The position numbers and the translations under genes were made by a program. Of a stretch of 64,000 nt of DNA, positions 57,817 to 64,000 are shown piece after piece; position 1 is the first letter of the stretch, and the number at the start of each line of letters is the position of its first letter. The notes beneath the pieces are model-generated. The model saw nothing but the letters and a program-made list of their open reading frames with translations, made no database searches and was not told where the DNA came from. Source of the DNA: Methylocapsa sp. D3K7 (lineage in GTDB: Bacteria; Pseudomonadota; Alphaproteobacteria; Rhizobiales; Beijerinckiaceae); NCBI RefSeq assembly GCF_029855125.1, contig NZ_CP123229.1, positions 372,001-436,000 on the forward strand. The letters run 5' to 3'.

Positions 57817-58878
57817 TTACGCCGTAGCCTTTTGGCTATTTGTGGTGAGCGGCGTCTCGTCCTCCACGAGGTCATCTTCCGGCGCGGTCTCGTCGGGATC
57901 GCTTGCTGCGCGAATGATCGCCGCGCCGATTTCATTGATTTTCTGACGTAGAATTTCATTTTCCTCGCGTTGCATGAGAGCCGCTTCGACGTCTTGCGGC
58001 GGCATGGCCGCCCGCAGCGCGGCCAGTTCGTGCGCGAGACCTTCGCTGGTTCGGCGGGCGGCTTCGAGGGCCTCCTGCGACGCCGCATGGGCGGTCCGCA
58101 GCCGCTCGATCTTTTCGAGATAGCCCGCCTCAGTCGCGCGCGCGGTTTCGGCCTGCAGCTGGCGGTGCCGGATCAACTCTTTTTCCCGTTTGACCGCGGT
58201 TTCCAAGGCCTCTTCGCGATCTGCGACTCGCACCGCGGCGGTCTTGAGGGTGACCTGATCGGCTTGATGCTGAAGCTGCAAGGTCGACAGTTCCGCCGCA
58301 AGGCGCTCGCTCCTCTCGGTTTGTCTCGCCAGGGCTTCGCTCAGCGCCGCGGCCTTGGACTCAAGCGCCATCAAAGAGGTCTTTTGCTCAGCGGCAAGGG
58401 TCCGCACGTCTTTGAGATTTGCTCCCAGTTCCTGGATTTGCACGTCTTTGCGCGCGAGAAGTCCGCTCACATCGTAACATTCCTTGGCTGTCGCGGCGAG
58501 TTCCGTCGAGGTATCCGCCAAGGCGCGTTGCAGCGCCATGATTTCGGCGCCGCGCTCGCCGCCTTGTTCGGAAAAACTGCGCAACCCGGCGTCCTGGGCG
58601 TCGATAATCACCGCCCGGCGGCCAAGCTCTACCATGTCATCTGCGTGAACGCGGTTAAGCGCGTCCGCCTTTTGCTCAAGCTGGCGGCGTTCGACCGCAA
58701 ATTCGGCCCTCAGAAGGTCGCGCCCGGCAAGAATTTCCTCGGGAGAAAGCGGAAGCTGCATTTCGAGCCGCCGCTTTGACAATCTGATGGCGCGCCACCA
58801 AAACGCCGGGGCGATCGCCAGAGCCACGAGGCTCGCGACCAAAACCCCAAGCGCGAAAAACATCGCTTGTTCAATCAC
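57817..58878 (-). CDS. Membrane-anchored coiled-coil protein
   Basis: 353 residues. One N-terminal transmembrane helix (about 5-28, FFALGVLVASLVALAIAPAFWW) is followed by about 270 residues of Ala/Glu/Gln/Arg-rich sequence with heptad character (for example LARQTERSERLAAELSTLQLQH), a strong coiled-coil candidate. The tail is acidic (DPDETAPEDDLVEDE). No catalytic domain. Similar anchored coiled-coil proteins of unknown role occur in Hyphomicrobiales and have been suspected of structural or division roles. Confidence 0.72.
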   Translation of the reverse strand: MIEQAMFFALGVLVASLVALAIAPAFWWRAIRLSKRRLEMQLPLSPEEILAGRDLLRAEFAVERRQLEQKADALNRVHADDMVELGRRAVIIDAQDAGLRSFSEQGGERGAEIMALQRALADTSTELAATAKECYDVSGLLARKDVQIQELGANLKDVRTLAAEQKTSLMALESKAAALSEALARQTERSERLAAELSTLQLQHQADQVTLKTAAVRVADREEALETAVKREKELIRHRQLQAETARATEAGYLEKIERLRTAHAASQEALEAARRTSEGLAHELAALRAAMPPQDVEAALMQREENEILRQKINEIGAAIIRAASDPDETAPEDDLVEDETPLTTNSQKATA

Positions 58879-59454
58879 ATTCCACCACGCCCCGTCTCGA
58901 CAAGAGAATCCGAGACCCTTTTACGATAAATCCGCGGGCATCCCAAATCGGGGCATCTGAAAGGCCGAGCTTGAGCTAGGCTCCGCCTGCGGTAGTGTCC
59001 AGGGGCACACCCACGAATCAGCAATAGTGCGCAGAAATGGCGGAATGGTGATCGCTCACGCGAAGTCTTTCGATGAGTGATAAATGGTAACTATCTATAA
59101 TATAGAACCGGACAGTAAACATAAGCTGGCACCTGTCATTAGGCAGCAATACGCGTCGCCCCCAAACTTCAACCACAATTTGATGCAGGCGCTGGATTGA
59201 CCCAGATGCAGCACGAACCCCTCGTTAACTTCCAAGAGCCTTTTGAAAAAAAGACCTTTGGCTAACTATTGCCGATTAAATTCAAAGGTTCGATCCTAAC
59301 ATTCTAAAGTTCATCACGGAGGAACTGGATACAGCCTTCGCCACTGATGAGCTTTGGATGCGCGAAAAGAGGCCAAATTGGGCCTTGGATCGGACCAGCA
59401 CAACAACCCGCCGACATTCCACTTGGCCGTGTACTGATGGAAGGGGAAATTGCG
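58879..59454. other. Intergenic region next to a phage-like remnant
   Basis: About 575 bases with an A/T-rich patch near 59085-59110 and low coding character. It precedes the broken MarR-type gene and may be residue of an integrated element. No tRNA, terminal repeat or attachment site can be identified. Confidence 0.35.
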
Positions 59455-59812
59455 ATGCCACAAACGCAAAACACAGACGACGACGGAGCTTGGATCAGTA
59501 AGGCTATTTCATTCCTTGGGGAGTTCAGGAAGTTTAATCCTGACGTGACCGCGAACACCATCTTGACGTTTTTGCATGTCGCGAAGCAGCCCGGTATCAC
59601 TCAAAAAGACATAATGAAGGCCCTCGGGTTGGCGGATAGTGGCCAGTCAAGGACTGTTGCGACGCTATCGAAATATGGGGACAGGGGCCGCGCCGGCTGG
59701 AATGTTGTGGACCTCGATGAGGACCCCCGACGACCGCCGCCAAAAGCTCCTGACCTTGAACAAAAAGGGAGAACTCATCCTCAACTCACTGCGGAAGATT
59801 TACAGCAAATAG
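59455..59812 (+). pseudogene. MarR-like winged-helix regulator, frameshifted
   Basis: From ATG 59455 (AAGGGG upstream) the frame reads a winged-helix sequence (TFLHVAKQPGITQKDIMKAL, SRTVATLSKYGDRGRAGWNVVDLDE). At the C run 59724-59728 the proper reading changes frame: with one C fewer it would continue DPDDRRQKLLTLNKKGE and end at TAG 59810-59812, as MarR proteins do. As given, the gene runs on in the wrong frame. This is a true inactivation or a sequencing error in the run of five C. Confidence 0.7.
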
Positions 59813-59823
59813 GGGGCCATCAC

Positions 59824-59973
59824 ATGGCTGTTCGACCGCGAGGAACCAAGTTCCAAGTGGACTTCATTCACAAGGGGAAGCGATCCCGCCCCGAGTTCGA
59901 CACCTACAACGAGGAAGGAGATCTCTGCCCTCAGAATGGGTTCCACGTCGAGCTTTCGGTGAATTTCAAATAG
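59824..59973 (+). pseudogene. Fragment of a tyrosine integrase N-terminus
   Basis: ATG 59824 opens MAVRPRGTKFQVDFIHKGKR, followed by SRPEFDTYNEE, which resembles the arm DNA-binding N-terminus of phage-type tyrosine recombinases. The likeness ends after about 33 residues, and the remaining frame runs antisense over the end of the EipA-like gene. No catalytic domain remains. Read as a truncated prophage or island integrase; the call rests on a short stretch. Confidence 0.5.
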
Positions 59974-60524
59974 CTGACATTGAATCCGAGACGCGCGCCA
60001 AGCCCGGAGCGGATCGGAACCACGAACACATTGTCATTGACCAGCGCCGTCATGCCAAAACCGCCAACGAGATAGGCGGAGCCGTCAACGCCGCCGTAGC
60101 GGCGGAAGATCGCAGTCGTCGCGGGCAGATTATAGACCAGCATCATGGTGCGGTCACCGTCGGCACCGGCATCGAAGCCGAGCGACGGGCCTTCCCAGAA
60201 AACCTTCAGATCCCCGGCGTTGCGAGTATACATCGTGCCTTCGCCGTAGCGCAGGCCGCCGATGAAGGCGCCACCCGCCTCTTGGCCCAGCACATAGCCG
60301 TTGGGCTTGCCCCAGCGCTTTGTCGCGGTCTCGACGACCTCGGCCAAGCCCCGCGACAAGGATCCGAAGAAACGATGGCCGTTGGCAACAACTTCGTCCG
60401 GCGAGAATTCGCCTGGCCGGCCGCCTGCCGGGCCGGCGTCCGCCAGAACGGCTTTCACTCCGAGAAGTTCAATGCCAGCAGTGAGTGCCGCCAGTTTCAG
60501 CACCATTTCCCGCCGCGTGTGCAT
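59931..60524 (-). CDS. eipA: EipA-like envelope protein (DUF1134)
   Basis: 197 residues, starting at ATG 60524 with GGAGGA seven bases upstream. The signal carries a twin Arg (HTRREMVLKLAALTAGI). The DUF1134 core is clear: GEFSPDEVVANGHRFFGSLSRG, GKPNGYVLGQEAGGAFIGGLRYGEG, GPSLGFDAGADGDRTMMLVYNL and YLVGGFGMTALVNDNV. In Brucella, EipA is a periplasmic small beta-barrel protein needed for envelope integrity. The broken integrase frame ends over its 3' end. An EipB-like gene is at 11789. Confidence 0.88.
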   Translation of the reverse strand: MHTRREMVLKLAALTAGIELLGVKAVLADAGPAGGRPGEFSPDEVVANGHRFFGSLSRGLAEVVETATKRWGKPNGYVLGQEAGGAFIGGLRYGEGTMYTRNAGDLKVFWEGPSLGFDAGADGDRTMMLVYNLPATTAIFRRYGGVDGSAYLVGGFGMTALVNDNVFVVPIRSGLGARLGFNVSYLKFTESSTWNPF

Positions 60525-60545
60525 GGTCAATTCCTCCGTTCAATG

Positions 60546-60594
60546 TTCCGCGAAGCAAGTTCCGCGAACCAAATTCCGGTTCCGCGAAGCAAGT
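60546..60594. repeat. Triplicated TTCCGCGAA motif in the eipA leader
   Basis: TTCCGCGAA begins at 60546, 60560 and 60580. The first and third copies extend to TTCCGCGAAGCAAGT; the middle reads TTCCGCGAACC. It lies 22 bases upstream of the EipA-like start and could hold operator sites; this is inference. Confidence 0.7.
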
Positions 60595-60763
60595 CTCGCA
60601 AAGACCGCCGCGTATATTGCGTCGAGCTTTCAACCAAGAGCATTAATGAAGTCTTGATCTGTCGGGGTTTTCTCATGACTTCTTTTGGGCAAAGCTGTGT
60701 GGCCCACCGCCAACTCTCTTTAGGCAAGCGCAAGACTTTGGGTGAGCGCAGAACTTTGTAGGC

Positions 60764-61591
60764 TCAAAACATGGCGGCCTTGGGATCGCCCCAGGCGATA
60801 AAAGGTCCATTTTTGAAATTCGCCTCAGCCTTCCCATAGCGCAACAGCGTCCCTTCCCCATCGACGACGATCCCGCCCGCCGCGCGCAGCACCGCGTCAC
60901 CCGCCGCCGTGTCCCACTCCATCGTCGGCCCGAACCTGGGGTAAACGTCTGCTTTTCCCTCGGCCACCTGGCAGAATTTCAACGAGGAGCCCGCCTGGAC
61001 TCGCGCCGCGATGGAGAGTTTCGCGAGAAATGCCTCTGTCGCCGCATCGGCATGGGAACGGCTTACGAGGGCGGTCAGGCCTTGCTCCGGCGGCGCCCTT
61101 GTCTGGAGCATATGCCGGTCCGTCAAAGGCGGCAGCGTCGCCCCTGGTGCAACGGTGCAGGTGCTGGCGGCGGTTCCCCCGATCCACAGCCGTTCGAGCG
61201 CTGGCGCGTAAACCACACCGGCGACTGGCATCGCATCGACGACGAGCCCGATATTGATAGTGAATTCGCCATTGTGGCTCAAAAATTCGCGCGTCCCATC
61301 GACAGGATCGACCAGGATGAAGGCGCTTTGCGAAACCTCGGTCTGCCCTCTCGACGCCGCTTCCTCCGCGAGCACCGGAAACTCTGGCAAACATGCGGCC
61401 AGGCGACTCAAAATGATGGCTTCCGCAGCCTCGTCGGCATCGCACACGGGGCTGCCATCGGCCTTTCGCCGTGCATGGCTGTCGGCGGTATAGACGGCCA
61501 TCACCGCGACGGCGGCCTCAAGCACGATTTCGGCGAAAAGTTCCGCGATTGCATCGCGATCGAGCACTTGGTTTTTCACGAAAATGGCCAT
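60764..61591 (-). CDS. cysQ: 3'(2'),5'-bisphosphate nucleotidase CysQ
   Basis: 275-residue inositol monophosphatase-fold enzyme that dephosphorylates PAP to AMP, clearing a by-product of sulfate assimilation. The metal site is LVDPVDGTREFLSHNGEFTI, preceded by VLAEEAASRG and followed by WDTAAGDAVLRAAGGIV. LKFCQVAEGKADVYPRF is the family's substrate region. ATG 61591 gives the usual N-terminus; a longer frame upstream to 61945 is not protein-like. Divergent from chpT. Confidence 0.93.
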   Translation of the reverse strand: MAIFVKNQVLDRDAIAELFAEIVLEAAVAVMAVYTADSHARRKADGSPVCDADEAAEAIILSRLAACLPEFPVLAEEAASRGQTEVSQSAFILVDPVDGTREFLSHNGEFTINIGLVVDAMPVAGVVYAPALERLWIGGTAASTCTVAPGATLPPLTDRHMLQTRAPPEQGLTALVSRSHADAATEAFLAKLSIAARVQAGSSLKFCQVAEGKADVYPRFGPTMEWDTAAGDAVLRAAGGIVVDGEGTLLRYGKAEANFKNGPFIAWGDPKAAMF

Positions 61592-61893
61592 CGGTTTTTG
61601 GGGGGTGCTCCATTTACCGAAGTCCGGTTGAAATCCCAAGTCTTTAAATAGGCAAGTCTTTAGATAGAAGGGAACGGCGTGATGATTTGTTAACGTGTCG
61701 TTCGCAGATTGGGAGTCGGCCCCCAGCCTCGGCGAGGAAGTGGTTTGCACCGGAACGCAGTTTTCTGTTGATGGCTTCCCTGCCCGCGTGAAGATTGTCG
61801 TGTGGCAAAAGCCTCGGGCATGCCATGCACTACAAGAATGCGACTCCCGGTCGCCTGGGCCTTGAGATGTTTTGCTTAGCGGATGGATGACTG
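61592..61893. promoter_or_regulatory. Divergent gap between cysQ and chpT
   Basis: 302 bases shared by two opposite promoters. A GTTAAC word is at about 61690-61695. I see no full CtrA box (TTAA-N7-TTAA), no terminator and no small gene. Confidence 0.4.
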
Positions 61894-62556
61894 ATGACGG
61901 TATTTGCCCTCGACCCCCTCGACCTTGCCGCGCTGCTTTGCTCACGGGTTTGCCATGATGTGATCAGCCCGGTCGGCGCCATCATCAACGGCCTCGAAGT
62001 CCTCGACGAAGAAAAAGACGAGGAAATGCGCGGCTATGCCATGGATCTTATTAAGAAAAGCGCCGAACAGGCCTCGGCCCGATTGCAGTTCTGCCGTTTG
62101 GCTTTCGGAGCGGCGGGGTCGGCAGGGGCGTCGATCGATACCGGTGACGCGGAAAAGGTCGCCCGCGGCCTCTTCGGCGGCGAGCGCACGCAACTCGAAT
62201 GGAATGTGCCCCACCTGCTGATGCCCAAGAACCAGGTCAAACTGATCTTAAACCTCTGCTTGATCGCCGCCGCGACCGTTCCGCGGGGCGGCACCATCGC
62301 GGTCTCCTTGAACGGCGGCAGCGAAACGGCGCGGATCAGTGTTACCGCCCAGGGCACCAATGCCAAGCTCGCCGGACATCTGCCGGGTCTCCTCAAAGGG
62401 ACACCGGAGCAGCCTCCGTCCGGCCCGCATGACATTCAGGCCTATTACGCAGGCCTCGTCGCCACTGACGCGAAAATGGTTTTGACGGTCGCGGCGGAAA
62501 CTGACTGTGTTCGCATCGAAGCCGAGCCGATGCAGGCCATCGCCAAGGTGCTTTGA
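61894..62556 (+). CDS. chpT: Histidine phosphotransferase ChpT
   Basis: 220-residue phosphotransferase that passes phosphate from CckA to CtrA and CpdR, controlling the alphaproteobacterial cell cycle. The dimerising helix holds the phosphorylatable His 21 in LLCSRVCHDVISPVGAIINGLE. The rest resembles a degenerate histidine-kinase ATPase domain without ATP motifs (LMPKNQVKLILNLCLIAAATVPRGG, GLVATDAKMVLTV). Its presence shows that a CtrA relay exists in this organism. Confidence 0.92.
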   Translation: MTVFALDPLDLAALLCSRVCHDVISPVGAIINGLEVLDEEKDEEMRGYAMDLIKKSAEQASARLQFCRLAFGAAGSAGASIDTGDAEKVARGLFGGERTQLEWNVPHLLMPKNQVKLILNLCLIAAATVPRGGTIAVSLNGGSETARISVTAQGTNAKLAGHLPGLLKGTPEQPPSGPHDIQAYYAGLVATDAKMVLTVAAETDCVRIEAEPMQAIAKVL

Positions 62557-62581
62557 GCGGCCCTGCCGGATATTGACCTAG

Positions 62582-62649
62582 CAATCGTACCACGTGAAAC
62601 GATTTGGTACGATCAGGGCCGAGAACCTTACAAGGCCGCAGACATTTGC
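62582..62649 (-). repeat. Decayed parS cassette, copy 2 (inverted)
   Basis: On the minus strand this matches 48643-48720 at about 59 of 68 aligned positions but lacks 10 bases, so only CACGTGAAACG (62591-62601) of the parS core is kept (about 12 of 16 positions to consensus). The cassette flanks CGTACC/GGTACG remain. ParB probably binds it weakly, if at all. It lies 25 bases after chpT. Confidence 0.78.
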
Positions 62650-62827
62650 TAGCCTTTGGACAAGTGTGATCGCGCAAAACTTTGGTATTTTTGGCGGTTG
62701 GATGTTTCCCGCCTCCACCTTGTTATGCACGAGTCGCGATATTGGCATTGCCAAAATGCGCTGAAAGCGGCAATCTCAGCTTCAACGAGGCCATCATCCG
62801 GCGGTTGCCGGAAAAGACGAGGTCCAG

Positions 62828-63214
62828 ATGATGCCCAAGGGATATGCCCATTTTGCCGGAGCGATGCTTTCCGTGGCAAGCTGCTTGTTGTGGATCGTGC
62901 CGGACGCGCAAGCGGATTCCGCGCATAGTCATGATGGCATCTATGCGGTTCACGTCCAGACGCAGCACGGGTCATGCACTCAATCGCGCATGACGACGAT
63001 CGCCGTCACCGGCGGTCACGTTCACGCAAGCGGACATGGTCTGATGCGGGCGTCGGGCCGTGTTAGCGCGGACGGCAAGGTCTCGGTGACGCTCCGGCTT
63101 TTGCACCACATCGCGCATGTTGTAGGCAGGATCAGAGGTCATGCGGGTTCGGGAAACTGGTCGTCCAGGAGTTTGGCCTGCCACGGCCATTGGCATGCCA
63201 CGCGGCAAAGCTAA
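62828..63214 (+). CDS. Small secreted His/Gly-rich protein
   Basis: 128 residues. A signal peptide (to about DAQADS) precedes a mature protein with YAVHVQTQHGSCTQSR, a repeated His/Gly pattern (HVHASGHGLMRASGRVSADG) and GHAGSGNWSSRSLACHGHW. Two Cys (SCTQ and ACHG) could pair. The plan resembles small exported proteins widespread in Hyphomicrobiales. Family and function unknown. Confidence 0.68.
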   Translation: MMPKGYAHFAGAMLSVASCLLWIVPDAQADSAHSHDGIYAVHVQTQHGSCTQSRMTTIAVTGGHVHASGHGLMRASGRVSADGKVSVTLRLLHHIAHVVGRIRGHAGSGNWSSRSLACHGHWHATRQS

Positions 63215-63255
63215 GCTTACGGTAGCGCCGAAATCGCGGGGCCGGAACGTCACCC

Positions 63256-63768
63256 CTACCCAGGCGCGGCGATCGGGGCTTGAAAACTGAGGCCCAGATC
63301 CCACGGAAAATAGATCCAGGTGTCCTGCGAAACCTCGGTGATGAATGTGTCGACGAGAGGACGGCCAAGCGGCTTTGCATAGACGGTCGCGACATGTGCC
63401 TTCGGCAAGACCGCGCGGACCCGTTTGATCGTCGCGCCGGTATCGGCGAGATCGTCGATAACAAGCAGGCCTTCGCCGCCGCCGCGCAAAGTTTCGGGCT
63501 GAACGCTTTTCAGGACTTTCGTTTCGCCTTGCGTCTTTTCGCCAACATAGCTGACAACGCAAAATGTATCGATGATCCGCATATCAAGCTCGCGCGCGAC
63601 AATCGCGCCCGGCACCAGGCCCCCTCGGGTGATTGCCACCATGCCGGAAAACGGGCCAGCCGCGGAGAGCCGCCAGGCGAGCGCCCGGGCGTCCCGGTGA
63701 AACTGATCCCAAGAGACGTGAAAGGCCTTTTCGTTAGGGGCGCTTGTGTGAATGGGCATATCCGGCAT
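63256..63768 (-). CDS. gpt: Xanthine-guanine phosphoribosyltransferase
   Basis: 170-residue type I phosphoribosyltransferase that salvages guanine or xanthine to the monophosphate using PRPP. The PRPP motif is [17 protein letters not shown], and [25 protein letters not shown] and [10 protein letters not shown] fit Gpt. ATG 63768 lies one base after the stop of the cinA-like gene, so they are cotranscribed. Earlier in-frame starts to 63960 would run into that gene. Confidence 0.92.
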   Translation of the reverse strand: MPDMPIHTSAPNEKAFHVSWDQFHRDARALAWRLSAAGPFSGMVAITRGGLVPGAIVARELDMRIIDTFCVVSYVGEKTQGETKVLKSVQPETLRGGGEGLLVIDDLADTGATIKRVRAVLPKAHVATVYAKPLGRPLVDTFITEVSQDTWIYFPWDLGLSFQAPIAAPG

Positions 63769-63769
63769 G

Positions 63770-64000
63770 TTAGGTTCTGGCCCGCGCCTTGACCAGTCCC
63801 AAAAGCAACGCTTTGATCGCCGCCACGGCAGCCGCGACGCGTTCCTTGTCCTTGCCACGAACCACGATCTCATTGTGGAAGCCGCCGTCGCGGAAGGCGG
63901 GATAGGAGCCAATCGACAGCTCCGGATTGACAGCAGCGAGAGTGCCGAGCGCTGCCGCATAGGCGCCTTCCGGCAGGCTGTCAGCTGAAATCGTCTCGAC
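63770..64000 (-). CDS. Molybdopterin-binding (CinA/MoaB-like) protein, C-terminal part
   Basis: 76 codons of the 3' end of a gene that continues past the window edge. The sequence includes [43 protein letters not shown] and [17 protein letters not shown], which fits the end of the CinA-type molybdopterin-binding domain protein (competence/damage-inducible A family). No further claim is possible from the fragment. Stop TAA at 63770-63772. Confidence 0.7.
   Translation of the reverse strand, partial: VETISADSLPEGAYAAALGTLAAVNPELSIGSYPAFRDGGFHNEIVVRGKDKERVAAAVAAIKALLLGLVKARART

Noticed and set aside
59287..59296. GGTTCGATCC resembling a tRNA T-arm
   Set aside because: The flanking five bases cannot pair to make the T stem and no other tRNA arms are present.

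Overview
The window looks like about 64 kb of chromosome from an alphaproteobacterium of the order Hyphomicrobiales (Rhizobiales), plausibly near Beijerinckiaceae or Methylocystaceae. Reasons are the ctaCDB-coxF-ctaGE-DUF983-surf1-thrC-M16 block, a ChpT phosphotransferase of the CckA-CtrA pathway, homologues of the EipA (DUF1134) and EipB (DUF1849) envelope proteins, the rplQ-degP and rluD-rpoH neighbourhoods, high GC and frequent GTG/TTG starts. The genus is inference. There are no rRNA genes, CRISPR arrays or intact insertion sequences, and I recognise no tRNA.

Layout. 0-10 kb: aa3-type cytochrome c oxidase subunits with heme and copper assembly factors, then threonine synthase, an M16 peptidase and a GNAT acetyltransferase. 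10-18 kb: mixed metabolism and envelope genes (hydroxyisobutyryl-CoA hydrolase, EipB, RidA, a GDPD phosphodiesterase, a fatty acid hydroxylase-type membrane enzyme, a GT2 glycosyltransferase, an Lrp regulator, YcgN). 18-25 kb: penicillin-binding protein 1A translationally coupled to DUF1214 and DUF1254 proteins, a HerA-like ATPase and a lipoprotein. 26-30 kb: rpsM-rpsK-rpoA-rplQ and a DegP-type protease. 30-33 kb: a surface-sugar group (UDP-xylose synthase, GT61 transferase) with an orphan ParA. 33-44 kb: rarA, a TreS-maltokinase fusion, rpsT, dnaA, ruvCA, tsaD and hemC.

44.6-49 kb looks like an inserted accessory segment. It holds a protein of unknown function, then chrA plus a Tat-exported Fe/Mn-type superoxide dismutase, flanked by two direct copies of a ~107 bp repeat. 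The second copy runs into a near-perfect parS centromere site (CGTTTCACGTGAAACA, 48691-48706). A decayed, inverted copy of this parS cassette lies at 62582-62649, with a 10 bp deletion that removes half of the ParB site. Since dnaA is about 8 kb away, this region may be origin-proximal.

49-64 kb: an EF-G-like GTPase, a small secreted-protein and c-type cytochrome island, rluD-rpoH with a perfect FNR/FixK-type box between them, a GST, yebC, a membrane-anchored coiled-coil protein, a broken MarR-integrase remnant, EipA, CysQ, ChpT, and a gpt/cinA-like pair at the edge.

I did not find one large undescribed gene system. The best leads are the parS repeat family, the repeat-flanked chrA/SOD module, the TreS-maltokinase whose kinase motifs are altered, and the FNR/FixK box 383 bp upstream of rpoH.
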